A stretch of DNA of 64,000 bases from Streptomyces roseus (GTDB taxonomy: Bacteria > Actinomycetota > Actinomycetes > Streptomycetales > Streptomycetaceae), in contig NZ_LFML01000159.1 of the NCBI RefSeq assembly GCF_001044425.1, forward strand, positions 1-64,000. The letters run 5' to 3'. The first letter of the stretch is position 1; each line of letters begins with the position of its first letter. This document shows, piece after piece, positions 49,518-57,905 of the stretch. Below the pieces are notes generated by a model. The model had not been told where the DNA came from and did not search any database. It saw only the letters and a list, made by a program, of their open reading frames with translations. The translations under genes and the position numbers were made by a program.

Positions 49518-49536
49518 AAAGTGAGGCTTGCCTAAA
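49518..49536 (-). promoter_or_regulatory. Iron box 2 (DmdR/IdeR type)
   Basis: Minus strand TTTAGGCAAGCCTCACTTT, a second, slightly weaker iron box 8 bp from the first. Together they cover the probable bfd promoter. Confidence 0.8.
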
Positions 49537-49545
49537 ACCCCTGGA

Positions 49546-49592
49546 TACGACGGTGGGGCACGGATCACATCGATCCGTGCCCCACCGTCGTA
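49546..49592 (-). terminator. Terminator hairpin after the DAHP synthase gene
   Basis: 20-bp perfect stem (49546-49565 with 49573-49592) and 7-nt loop, followed on the minus strand by GGGGTTTT. It lies between aroH and the bfd iron boxes. Confidence 0.88.
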
Positions 49593-49630
49593 GGTTTCTC
49601 CGTGAGGATCCGCCCTGCGTACTGATCCGC

Positions 49631-50986
49631 TTACTGGTCGCGGTACATCTCGGCGACGAGGAAGGCCAGGTCCAGGGACTGGCTGCGGTTGAGCCGCGGG
49701 TCGCAGGCCGTCTCGTAGCGCTGGTGCAGGTCGTCGACGAAGATCTCGTCGCCGCCGCCCACGCACTCGGTGACGTCGTCACCGGTGAGCTCGACGTGGA
49801 TGCCGCCCGGGTGGGTGCCCAGCGCCTTGTGGACCTCGAAGAAGCCCTTGACCTCGTCGAGCACGTCGTCGAAGCGGCGCGTCTTGTGGCCGGAGGCGGC
49901 CTCGAAGGTGTTGCCGTGCATCGGGTCCGTCACCCAGGCGACCGTCGCGCCCGAGGCCGTGACCTTCTCGACCAGCTCGGGGAGCTTGTCGCGGACCTTG
50001 TCGGCGCCCATGCGGACGACGAAGGTCAGCCGGCCCGGCTCGCGCTCGGGGTCCAGGCGGTCGATGTACGTCAGCGCCTCGTCGACCGTGGTGGTCGGGC
50101 CGAGCTTGATGCCGATCGGGTTGGCGATCTGCGAGCAGAACTCGATGTGCGCGTGGTCCAGCTGGCGGGTGCGCTCACCGATCCAGACCATGTGGCCGGA
50201 GGTGTCGTACAGCTTCCCGGTGCGGGAGTCCGTACGGGTCAGGGCGCCCTCGTAGGCGAGCAGCAGCGCCTCGTGGGAGGCGTAGAACTCGACGGCCTTG
50301 AACTCGGCCGGGTCGGTACCGCACGCCTTCATGAAGTTCAGCGCGTTGTCGATCTCGCGCGCGAGCTGCTCGTAGCGCTGCCCGGAGGGGGAGGACTTCA
50401 CGAAGTCCTGGTTCCAGGCGTGCACCTGGCGCAGGTCGGCGTAACCACCGGTGGTGAAGGCGCGCACCAGGTTCAGCGTCGACGCGGACGCGTGGTACAT
50501 GCGCTTGAGCCGCTCGGGGTCCGGGATCCGGGCCTCTTCGGTGAAGGCGAAGCCGTTGACGGAGTCGCCGCGGTAGGTCGGCAGGGTGACGCCGTCGCGG
50601 GTCTCGGTGTCCTTGGAGCGCGGCTTGGAGTACTGGCCGGCGATGCGTCCCACCTTGACGACGGGCACGGAGGCCGCGTACGTCAGGACGGCGCTCATCT
50701 GGAGCAGCGTCTTCAGCTTGGCGCGGATGTGTTCGGCGGACACGGCGTCGAAGGCCTCGGCGCAGTCGCCGCCCTGCAGCAGGAACGCCTCGCCCTTGGC
50801 GACGGCTCCCAGACGGGCGCGCAGCTGGTCGCACTCACCCGCGAAAACGAGGGGAGGATACGACTCGAGGTCCGCGACGACAGCGCGCAGGGCCTCGGCA
50901 TCGGGGTACGAAGGCTGCTGCGCCGCGGGAAGGTCTCGCCAGGTCGCCTTGGCGGCGGGGGCTTGGGTTTCAGCGTTCACGGTCAC
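49631..50986 (-). CDS. aroH: Class II DAHP synthase
   Basis: Condenses phosphoenolpyruvate and erythrose 4-phosphate, the first step of aromatic amino-acid synthesis. The 451-aa protein is a plant/actinobacterial type II enzyme: FAGECDQLRARL, FLLQGGDCAEAF with the metal-binding Cys, VGRIAGQYSKPRS, and TDPMHGNT. The GTG at 50986 fits a TAATGT -10 box 7 nt upstream, so the gene seems leaderless; a GTG at 50980 with GGAG upstream is a close alternative. It is divergent from the trp leader and trpEG, the branch it feeds. Confidence 0.96.
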   Translation of the reverse strand: MTVNAETQAPAAKATWRDLPAAQQPSYPDAEALRAVVADLESYPPLVFAGECDQLRARLGAVAKGEAFLLQGGDCAEAFDAVSAEHIRAKLKTLLQMSAVLTYAASVPVVKVGRIAGQYSKPRSKDTETRDGVTLPTYRGDSVNGFAFTEEARIPDPERLKRMYHASASTLNLVRAFTTGGYADLRQVHAWNQDFVKSSPSGQRYEQLAREIDNALNFMKACGTDPAEFKAVEFYASHEALLLAYEGALTRTDSRTGKLYDTSGHMVWIGERTRQLDHAHIEFCSQIANPIGIKLGPTTTVDEALTYIDRLDPEREPGRLTFVVRMGADKVRDKLPELVEKVTASGATVAWVTDPMHGNTFEAASGHKTRRFDDVLDEVKGFFEVHKALGTHPGGIHVELTGDDVTECVGGGDEIFVDDLHQRYETACDPRLNRSQSLDLAFLVAEMYRDQ

Positions 50987-50993
50987 TCCGTAC

Positions 50994-51000
50994 ACATTAC
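50994..51000 (-). promoter_or_regulatory. -10 box of leaderless aroH
   Basis: Minus strand TAATGT (51000-50995-ish) ends 7 nt before the GTG at 50986; an imperfect CTGGAC -35 lies about 16 nt further upstream. Confidence 0.55.
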
Positions 51001-51091
51001 GGCGTCTCAGGCCAGGTCCAGCCCGGTGCCCACGGTATGAGACGGGTGTCTCCGCGATGGCGCGGACTCGCAGGCGGGCTCGCCGGTGGGC

Positions 51092-51097
51092 TATCGT
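51092..51097 (+). promoter_or_regulatory. -10 box of the trp leader
   Basis: TATCGT, ending 7 nt before the leader-peptide GTG at 51105. The leader peptide would be translated from a leaderless transcript. Confidence 0.6.
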
Positions 51098-51104
51098 CGG
51101 CGGC

Positions 51105-51176
51105 GTGTACGCGCCCTCGAACCAGAACTGGTGGTGGCCCGCTCCCGGCGGCCCACTTCTCGCGCGTACCCACTGA
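51105..51176 (+). CDS. trpL: trp leader peptide
   Basis: A 23-aa leader peptide, MYAPSNQNWWWPAPGGPLLARTH, with three consecutive Trp codons at 51129-51137. Stalling at these codons when charged tRNA-Trp is scarce would prevent the downstream terminator from forming. The same kind of attenuator was described before an anthranilate synthase gene of S. venezuelae. Confidence 0.92.
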   Translation: MYAPSNQNWWWPAPGGPLLARTH

Positions 51177-51189
51177 CACGCACGACGCG

Positions 51190-51220
51190 AAGGCCGCCCG
51201 AGGGGCGGCCTTCGGTGTTT
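51190..51220 (+). terminator. trp attenuator terminator
   Basis: 10-bp perfect stem (51190-51199 with 51203-51212), 3-nt loop, then CGGTGTTTT. It sits 13 bp after the leader-peptide stop and 60 bp before trpEG. Confidence 0.9.
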
Positions 51221-51272
51221 TCCGGGCCCGGCCGTTCCTCCTCACTCCCGTGACGAAGAAGGACGCCCGCCC

Positions 51273-53243
51273 ATGGAACCCAGCCGCACCCCCGCTCTGG
51301 TCAGCAGCACGCCCGCTCTGGTCAGCCGCCTGCTCGACGGGGACTGCCCGCCGTTCGCCCTGCTGCGCCGCCGCACCCCCGGTCGCGACCACGACACGGT
51401 CGAGGTGCTGATCGGCCCGGTCCACGAGGCCGGGCGCCTGGCCGAGCTGCCCGTACGATCGCTGCCCACCCTCGCCCTCGTCCCGTTCCGGCAGATCCGC
51501 GAGCGCGGGTTCGACGTGCGCGACGACGGCACGCCGCTGGCCGTGCTGAGCGCCGAGGAGGCGTACGAGATCCCGCTCGCGCAGGCGCTGGCCGCGCTGC
51601 CGGACCACCCGGTGCGGGTCGAGGACGGCGGCTTCGACGTGCCCGACGAGGAGTACGCGGCCACCGTCGAGCGCGTGGTCCGGGACGAGATCGGGCGCGG
51701 CGAGGGGGCGAACTTCGTCATCCGGCGCACGTACCGGGGCCGGATCGAGGGCTTCGGGCGGGCCGACGCGCTCGCGCTGTTCCGGCGGCTGCTGGTGGGC
51801 GAGCGGGGCGCGTACTGGACGTACGTCGTCCACACCGGGGACCGGACGCTGGTGGGGGCCAGTCCGGAAGTACACGTACGGATGTCGGGCGGGAGGGGCG
51901 GGCGCGAAGCGCCCTCCGTCGAGGGTGGTGGCGGGAGACGGGCGGGCGGCACGGTGGTGATGAACCCGATCAGCGGCACGTACCGCTACCCGGCCGGGGG
52001 CCCGACCCCCGAATCCCTCCTGGCCTTCCTCGGCGACCGCAAGGAGACCGAGGAGCTGTCCATGGTCGTGGACGAGGAGCTCAAGATGATGTGCACGGTC
52101 GGCGACAGGGGCGGGGTGGTCGTCGGTCCGCGGCTGAAGGAGATGGCGCACCTCGCGCACACCGAGTACGAGCTGCGCGGCCGCTCCTCCCTCGACGTCC
52201 GGGAGGTGCTGCGCGAGACCATGTTCGCGGCGACGGTGACGGGGTCACCGGTGCAGAACGCCTGCCGGGTCATCGAGCGGTACGAGGCGGGCGGGCGCGG
52301 CTACTACGCGGGGGCGCTGGCCCTGCTGGGCCTGGACGCCTCGGGGTCCCAGACGCTGGACTCGCCCATCCTGATCCGGACCGCCGACATCGCGGCGGAC
52401 GGCGCGCTGCGGGTCCCGGTGGGGGCGACGCTGGTGCGGCACTCGGACCCGGCGGGGGAGGTCGCGGAGACGCACGCGAAGGCGGCCGGGGTGCTGGCGG
52501 CGCTCGGGGTCCGCCCGGCGGCGCCGCGGGCGGCCTTCGAAGGGGCGCGGCTCGGGGAGGACCCCCGGGTGCGGGCGGCCCTGGCGGCGCGGCGGGCGGA
52601 CCTGGCGCCGTTCTGGCTGCGGATGCAGGAGCGGCCGGCGGCGCCGGCCGGGCACGCGCTGGTGGTGGACGGGGAGGACACGTTCACGGCGATGCTGGCG
52701 CACGTGCTGCGGGTGACCGGGCTGGAGGTGACCGTACGCCGCTACGACGATCCCGGGCTGCGGGAGGCGGCGCTGGCGTGGGCCGGTCCGGTCGTCCTGG
52801 GCCCGGGGCCGGGCGATCCGGCGGACGCGGCCGACCCGAAGATGCGGATGCTGCGCGGACTGGCCGCGGAGCTCCTGGCCGGGCACCGCCACGGGCTGCT
52901 GGGCGTCTGCCTGGGCCACGAGCTGCTGGCGGCGGAGCTGGGCCTGCCGCTGGTCCGCAAGGCGGAGCCGGCGCAGGGGGCGCAGACGCGGATCGACTTC
53001 TTCGGGAGCCGGGAGGTGGTGGGCTTCTACAACACGTACACGGCCCACTGCTCCGACGAGGTCGCGGCCCGGCTGGCACGGCGGGCGGTGGAGGTCTCCC
53101 GCGACGCGGTGACGGGGGAGGTCCACGCCCTGCGGTCCCCGGCCTTCGCGGGGGTCCAGTTCCACCCCGAGTCGGTCGTCACCCTGAACGGCCCGTCCCT
53201 CGTGCGCGGGCTCCTGCTCGGCATGACCCCGGCGGCACTCTGA
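51273..53243 (+). CDS. trpEG: Fused anthranilate synthase TrpEG
   Basis: Converts chorismate and glutamine to anthranilate. The 656-aa protein joins a TrpE-like chorismate-binding part (about 1-430) to a class I glutamine amidotransferase (about 445-656). The TrpE part shows NPISGTYRYPAGG, DEELKMMCTVGDRGG and VTGSPVQNA. The amidotransferase part shows GVCLGHELLA with the catalytic Cys at 546, and QFHPES with His and Glu near 631-633. Fused TrpEG proteins also occur in phenazine pathways (PhzE); the tryptophan attenuator upstream argues for tryptophan supply. ATG at 51273 follows GAAGGACG. Confidence 0.92.
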   Translation: MEPSRTPALVSSTPALVSRLLDGDCPPFALLRRRTPGRDHDTVEVLIGPVHEAGRLAELPVRSLPTLALVPFRQIRERGFDVRDDGTPLAVLSAEEAYEIPLAQALAALPDHPVRVEDGGFDVPDEEYAATVERVVRDEIGRGEGANFVIRRTYRGRIEGFGRADALALFRRLLVGERGAYWTYVVHTGDRTLVGASPEVHVRMSGGRGGREAPSVEGGGGRRAGGTVVMNPISGTYRYPAGGPTPESLLAFLGDRKETEELSMVVDEELKMMCTVGDRGGVVVGPRLKEMAHLAHTEYELRGRSSLDVREVLRETMFAATVTGSPVQNACRVIERYEAGGRGYYAGALALLGLDASGSQTLDSPILIRTADIAADGALRVPVGATLVRHSDPAGEVAETHAKAAGVLAALGVRPAAPRAAFEGARLGEDPRVRAALAARRADLAPFWLRMQERPAAPAGHALVVDGEDTFTAMLAHVLRVTGLEVTVRRYDDPGLREAALAWAGPVVLGPGPGDPADAADPKMRMLRGLAAELLAGHRHGLLGVCLGHELLAAELGLPLVRKAEPAQGAQTRIDFFGSREVVGFYNTYTAHCSDEVAARLARRAVEVSRDAVTGEVHALRSPAFAGVQFHPESVVTLNGPSLVRGLLLGMTPAAL

Positions 53244-53276
53244 CGGGCCCGGACCCGAGCCCGCCGCGCGGGGCCG

Positions 53277-53561
53277 TCAGGCCGGGGTCGGCTTCGTACG
53301 GCGGGCGAGGAAGGAACGGAGCAGCCGGCAGGTCATGAGCGGGCCCAAGGCGGCCAGGCCGGCGAGGAACGCCGGGAGGTTCCCCCAGGCCAGCGCCAGG
53401 GTCACCGGGACGCCGACCGCCGGATCTGCGAAAGCCAGCCAGCCGTCCAGCCGCTTCCCCGGCCGGGAGCGGAGCGCGGGCCGCAGGGCCCGTACGGCGT
53501 ACACGAACTGAGCGGCGGCTGCGGCCAGCAGGAGCCAGCGGGCCGCGGAAGGTATGTCCAC
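53277..53561 (-). CDS. Small membrane protein, unknown
   Basis: A 94-aa hydrophobic protein with helices at about 5-22, 44-62 and 66-82 (WLLLAAAAAQFVYAVRAL; VGVPVTLALAWGNLPAFLAGLAALGPL). Not recognised. GTG at 53561 follows TAGATT by exactly 7 nt with no ribosome site, suggesting a leaderless mRNA and supporting this start over one 16 codons upstream. Convergent with trpEG. Confidence 0.65.
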   Translation of the reverse strand: MDIPSAARWLLLAAAAAQFVYAVRALRPALRSRPGKRLDGWLAFADPAVGVPVTLALAWGNLPAFLAGLAALGPLMTCRLLRSFLARRTKPTPA

Positions 53562-53640
53562 GGGGCTGAATCTAAACCCCTGTGATCCCGGCGGCAGCAC
53601 CGCCCGCATGACCGGTGTCCGAACTCGGGGTGAACTCGCG

Positions 53641-54639
53641 TCACGCGGGGGACAGCGTGTTCTGCGAGCTGCGGCCCGCCAGGTAGTCCTGCACGTTGCG
53701 GACCGTCGCCTCGATGATCTGACCCACCGCGTCGTGCGTGTAGTACGCCTGGTGCGAGGTCACCACGACGTTCGGGAACGTGACCAGCCGTGCCAGGGTG
53801 TCGTCCTCGACGGCCTCCAGGGACTTGTCCAGGAAGAAGAGGCCGGTCTCCGCCTCGTACACGTCCAGGCCCACCCCCTCGAACCGCCCCGCCCGCAACT
53901 CGGTGACCAGTGCCTCCGAGTCGATCAGCCCGCCCCGGCTGGAGTTCACCAGGATCGCGTCGTCCTTCATCGTGCGCAGGGCCGCCGCGTCGACGATGTG
54001 GTGCGTGGACTGCGACAGCGGGAGGTGCAGGCTCACCAGGTCCGCCGAGGTGAACAGCTCCTCCTTGTCGACGTACTTCATGCCCAGCTCCACGCACGCG
54101 GGGTTCTCCGCGACGTCCCAGCCCAGCAGGTTCATGCCGAACCCGTGCGCGATCCGCGTGAACGCCTCGCCGATCCTGCCGGTCCCGAGCACCCCCACCG
54201 TACGGCCGCGCATGTCGCGGCCCATCAGTCCGGTCAGACGGAAGTCGAAGTCCCGGGTGCGGTTCGAGGCCCGGACGATCCTGCGGTTCACGGCCATCGC
54301 CAGGGTCCACGCGAACTCGGCCACGGAGTAAGGGGAGTAGTACGAGACCCGGCTCACCGTCATCCCGAGCCGCCGGGCGACGTCCAAGTCGATGTTGTTG
54401 AAGCCCGTGGAGCGCTGGGCGATCATCTTCGTCCCGCCCCCGGCCAGGGTCCGCAGCACGCGCCCGCTCAGATCCGCGTTCACGCTCGACGAAACGATCT
54501 CGTAGCCGGCCGCGATGGGGGCGGTGTCCTCGGTGAGGAAGACGTCCAGGCACCGCACCTCGTGCTGTCCGGCGGCCGCGAACGCCTCCTCGATCAGCGG
54601 CCTCTCGTCGCCCTGCACCCCGAATGCCAGGATTTCCAC
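53641..54639 (-). CDS. D-2-hydroxyacid dehydrogenase (D-lactate dehydrogenase type)
   Basis: NAD-dependent enzyme interconverting a 2-keto acid and its D-hydroxy acid, probably pyruvate/D-lactate. The 332-aa product has GVLGTGRIGEAFTRIAHGFGM (NAD fold), the substrate Arg in NSSRGGLIDSEAL, the catalytic-pair Glu in GLDVYEAE and His in TSHQAYYTHDA. The Tyr-containing YYSPYSVAEFA segment is typical of D-LDH. Start is GTG at 54639. Confidence 0.93.
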   Translation of the reverse strand: MEILAFGVQGDERPLIEEAFAAAGQHEVRCLDVFLTEDTAPIAAGYEIVSSSVNADLSGRVLRTLAGGGTKMIAQRSTGFNNIDLDVARRLGMTVSRVSYYSPYSVAEFAWTLAMAVNRRIVRASNRTRDFDFRLTGLMGRDMRGRTVGVLGTGRIGEAFTRIAHGFGMNLLGWDVAENPACVELGMKYVDKEELFTSADLVSLHLPLSQSTHHIVDAAALRTMKDDAILVNSSRGGLIDSEALVTELRAGRFEGVGLDVYEAETGLFFLDKSLEAVEDDTLARLVTFPNVVVTSHQAYYTHDAVGQIIEATVRNVQDYLAGRSSQNTLSPA

Positions 54640-54737
54640 GTTCGCTCCCGTGCTGTGCCGCGCAAAACAAACCGGACCATGGGTCGTTCCGGCACTTTAC
54701 GTCCGATACCGCCCATGGCCCGGTCACCCACTCCGGC

Positions 54738-55766
54738 TCAGCCGAAGAAGACCCCGACCTCCCGGTACAGCGCCGGGTCCACCGTCTTCAGCTTCGCCGT
54801 CGCGTCGGCGATCGGCACCCGCACGATGTCCGTGCCCTTCAGGGCGACCATCTTCCCGAAGTCGCCCTCGTGCACGGCGTCGATGGCGTGCAGCCCGAAG
54901 CGCGTCGCCAGCCACCGGTCGAACGCGCTCGGCGTGCCGCCGCGCTGGATGTGCCCGAGCACCGTGGTCCGGGCCTCCTTGCCGGTCCGCGCCTCGATCT
55001 CCTTCGCCAGCCACTCCCCCACGCCCGACAGCCGGACGTGCCCGAACGAGTCGGTGGTGGCGTCCTTCAGCACCATCTCCCCGTCCCTCGGCATCGCGCC
55101 CTCCGCGACCACCACGATCGGCGCGTAGCTCGCCTTGAACCGGGAGGTCACCCAGGCGCACACCTGGTCCAGGTCGAAGCGCTGCTCGGGGATGAGGATG
55201 ACGTTGGCGCCGCCCGCCAGTCCCGAGTGCAGGGCGATCCAGCCGGCGTGCCGGCCCATCACCTCGACGACGAGCACCCGCATGTGCGACTCGGCCGTGG
55301 TGTGCAGCCGGTCGATGGCCTCCGTGGCGATGCCCACCGCCGTGTCGAAGCCGAAGGTGTAGTCCGTGGCCGACAGGTCGTTGTCGATGGTCTTCGGGAC
55401 GCCGACGCACGGGATGCCGTACTCCCCGTGCAGCTTGGCGGCGACGCCCAGGGTGTCCTCGCCGCCGATGGCGACGAGGGCCTCGACCTCGTACTTGGCG
55501 AGGTTCTCCTTGATCCGGCGGACCCCGTTCTCCTCCTTGAACGGGTTGGTCCGCGAGGAGCCGAGGATGGTCCCGCCGCGCGGCAGGATGCCGCGGACCG
55601 CGGGGATGCCGAGGGGGACGGTGTCGCCCTCGACCGCGCCGCGCCAGCCGTCCTTGAACCCGACGAACTCGCACCCGTACTCCTGGGTGCCCTTGCGGAC
55701 GACGGCCCGGATGACCGCGTTGAGACCGGGACAGTCGCCGCCGCCCGTCAGCACTCCGACCTTCAT
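54738..55766 (-). CDS. pfkA: 6-phosphofructokinase, phosphoryl donor to be confirmed
   Basis: Phosphorylates fructose 6-phosphate. The 342-aa product starts MKVGVLTGGGDCPGLNAVIR and has IGGEDTLG, VPKTIDNDL, GRHAGWIAL and HIQRGGTPSAFDR. The Asp in GGED and Lys in PKTIDND are the pair associated with pyrophosphate donors in E. coli-based numbering, where ATP enzymes have Gly at both. Characterised Streptomyces relatives with this pattern are reported as ATP enzymes, so the donor is ambiguous. The ATG at 55766 is chosen where family similarity begins; the extra 19 codons upstream lack support. Confidence 0.93.
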   Translation of the reverse strand: MKVGVLTGGGDCPGLNAVIRAVVRKGTQEYGCEFVGFKDGWRGAVEGDTVPLGIPAVRGILPRGGTILGSSRTNPFKEENGVRRIKENLAKYEVEALVAIGGEDTLGVAAKLHGEYGIPCVGVPKTIDNDLSATDYTFGFDTAVGIATEAIDRLHTTAESHMRVLVVEVMGRHAGWIALHSGLAGGANVILIPEQRFDLDQVCAWVTSRFKASYAPIVVVAEGAMPRDGEMVLKDATTDSFGHVRLSGVGEWLAKEIEARTGKEARTTVLGHIQRGGTPSAFDRWLATRFGLHAIDAVHEGDFGKMVALKGTDIVRVPIADATAKLKTVDPALYREVGVFFG

Positions 55767-55953
55767 GTCAATCTCCCTTCGCCACAGGGCCCACTGAGCA
55801 GACTGAGCCCGCATGGCGGTCACGCTAGTGGTGACTCAGGTCACAGCAAGTGCCTGGGAAGGGTCAATTCCGGTGGATTACAGGGGTGTTGCACGCCACC
55901 GTTCACTCGTACGAGGACATGCGTGCGAGGTGCGAGACGGTGGACGTCCCTCG

Positions 55954-56658
55954 TCACGCGTCGTCGAGGCCGCGCTCTATCGCGTACCGGACGAGCTCCA
56001 CCCGGTTGTGCAGCTGGAGCTTGCCCAGGGTGTTCTGCACGTGGTTCTGCACCGTGCGGTGCGAGATGACGAGGCGCTCCGCGATCTGCTTGTACGAGAG
56101 CCCCTTGGCCACCAGCCGCAGCACCTCGGTCTCCCGGTCGGTCAGTTGGGGGGCCTTCGGCTCGTCGGGGGCGGCGGGCGCCGGGTCGGTGGCCAGGCGC
56201 CGGTACTCGCCGAGCACCAGCCCGGCCAGGCCGGGGGTGAAGACCGGGTCGCCGGCCGCGGTGCGGCGGACGGCGTCGATCAGCTCCTGGGCACCCGCGG
56301 ACTTCAGCAGGTAGCCGGTGGCGCCGGACTTCACCGCCTCCAGGACGTCCGCGTGCTCGCCGCTCGCGGACAGGACCAGGACGCGCAGCGCGGGGTTGGC
56401 TCCGACGAGTTCCTTGCAGACCTGCACCCCGGGCATGCCGGGCAGGTTGAGGTCGAGGACCAGGACGTGGGGGGCGGCGGGCACGGCCCGGCGGACGGCC
56501 TCGGGGCCGTCTCCGGCCGTGGCGACCACGTCGAAGCCCGCCGCGGCGAGGTCGCGGGCGACCGCGTCCCGCCACATCGGGTGGTCGTCGACGACCATCA
56601 CCTTGATCTCGTGCGGCTGCGGCTGCGTCTGCTGCTGCGGTTCGGCGGTGCGGCTCAC
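55954..56658 (-). CDS. macR: LuxR-type response regulator, MacR-like
   Basis: NarL-family regulator of 234 aa: receiver domain (about 17-135) with acidic pocket VVDDHP and phosphorylation site Asp69 in VLDLNLPG, conserved LVLSASG and LLKSAG, then a LuxR helix-turn-helix (LTDRETEVLRLVAKGLSYKQIAERLVISHRTVQNHVQNTLGKL). GTG at 56658 overlaps the kinase stop as GTGA. Position next to pfkA matches MacR of S. coelicolor, which influences development and actinorhodin production and controls membrane-protein genes. Confidence 0.9.
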   Translation of the reverse strand: MSRTAEPQQQTQPQPHEIKVMVVDDHPMWRDAVARDLAAAGFDVVATAGDGPEAVRRAVPAAPHVLVLDLNLPGMPGVQVCKELVGANPALRVLVLSASGEHADVLEAVKSGATGYLLKSAGAQELIDAVRRTAAGDPVFTPGLAGLVLGEYRRLATDPAPAAPDEPKAPQLTDRETEVLRLVAKGLSYKQIAERLVISHRTVQNHVQNTLGKLQLHNRVELVRYAIERGLDDA

Positions 56659-57866
56659 TGGGTCCTCCCCCTCGGTACTTTCAGTTCCACTTCGGTGCCC
56701 TGTCCGGGGACGGACACCAGCTCGGCGCTGCCGCCGAGGTCCCGCAGCCGGCCGCGGATGGACAGGGCCACGCCCATCCGGCCCTCGCCCTCGGCCTGGT
56801 CGAGGCGGCCGGCCGGGATGCCCGGGCCGTCGTCCCGGACGGTCACGATCACCTCGTCGCCCCAGTCCTCGACCAGGATCCAGGCCCTGGCGCCATCGCC
56901 GGCGTGCTTGCGCACATTGTCGAGTGCCGCTCCGACGGCGGCGGCCAGCTCCTTCGCCGCGGGCGCCGGCAGCGGCACCGGGGTGCCCGGCTCGGCGAAG
57001 CTGACCCGGGACCCGGCGTGCGGGGCCAGCAGGCTCCGCAGGTCCAGCTCGCCCTCGTCGGCGCCGGGATCCTCCACCTCGTACGCGTCCACCAGCGCCC
57101 CCAGTGACTCGTCGCGGGAGATCCGGGAGGTGGGCACCAGCCCGCTGGAGACCAGGGTGCGCAGGGCCACCTCCTGGTCCCCGGCCATACGGCCGAGCTC
57201 GGCGGCCTCTCCGCCCAGCTCGGTCCCGCGCCGCTGGACCATGGCGAGGACCTGGAGGACCCCGTCGTGGATGTCGCGGGCGAGTCGCTCGCGCTCGCGG
57301 GTCGCGGCCTCGATCTCCAGGGCGCGGGCCAAGGTGGCCTCACTGGCCCGGGCGACCTCGACGACGTACCCGATGGCGATGGAGGCGACCCAGACCAGCA
57401 GCACGTTGTGCAGGGTGTCCCGGGTGGGCTGGCCGCCATGGATGACGATGTTGGCCGCGGCCACGAAGGTCGAGGCGAAACCGGCCCAGCGCCAGCCGCC
57501 CTTGATGGCGAAGGCGAGGACGGAGCCCGCCGTCCAGATGGAGGGGAGGGTGGGGCCGCCCGCGGCGATCCGCGCGTGGGTGTCCGCGACCGGGGTGAGC
57601 AGGATGCCGGCGAGCGCGACGGTGAGGTCGGCGCACAGGAACCGCTTGGTGCAGCTGGCTGCGTTCGCCACCCGGCGGTGGGTGGCCAGGGTCCAGACGG
57701 CGAGTGCGCCGAGGTAGCCGGCCGCGACCCAGGGCCGGTCGAAGTCCCGGTACGCCGAGGCGAACAGCAGGACCGCGTAGACCATGGTGAGCAGCCGGTA
57801 GGCGGTCAGCGCCCGCCACAGCGGCTGCTCGACCGACATGCGCACGACACGCTCGCGTTTCGCCAT
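56655..57866 (-). CDS. macS: Sensor histidine kinase, MacS-like
   Basis: The 403-aa kinase has about five membrane helices in the N-terminal DUF5931-type region, a HisKA_3 dimerisation domain with the phosphorylated His in ERLARDIHDGVLQVLAMVQRRG, and an HATPase domain with ALDNVRKHA and VTVRDDGPGIP. The ligand is unknown. ATG at 57866 is preferred over the GTG at 57875, but neither has an ideal ribosome site; ATG 57839 is a further option. Translationally coupled to macR. Confidence 0.9.
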   Translation of the reverse strand: MAKRERVVRMSVEQPLWRALTAYRLLTMVYAVLLFASAYRDFDRPWVAAGYLGALAVWTLATHRRVANAASCTKRFLCADLTVALAGILLTPVADTHARIAAGGPTLPSIWTAGSVLAFAIKGGWRWAGFASTFVAAANIVIHGGQPTRDTLHNVLLVWVASIAIGYVVEVARASEATLARALEIEAATRERERLARDIHDGVLQVLAMVQRRGTELGGEAAELGRMAGDQEVALRTLVSSGLVPTSRISRDESLGALVDAYEVEDPGADEGELDLRSLLAPHAGSRVSFAEPGTPVPLPAPAAKELAAAVGAALDNVRKHAGDGARAWILVEDWGDEVIVTVRDDGPGIPAGRLDQAEGEGRMGVALSIRGRLRDLGGSAELVSVPGQGTEVELKVPRGRTQ

Positions 57867-57905
57867 CTCCCCCACCCACCCCGTGCGGGCGATGCCGCCC
57901 GTGTG

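Noticed and set aside
50586-51176. 196-codon open frame covering the trp leader
   Set aside because: Its 5' part is antisense to aroH; only the last 23 codons, the WWW leader peptide, are supported.
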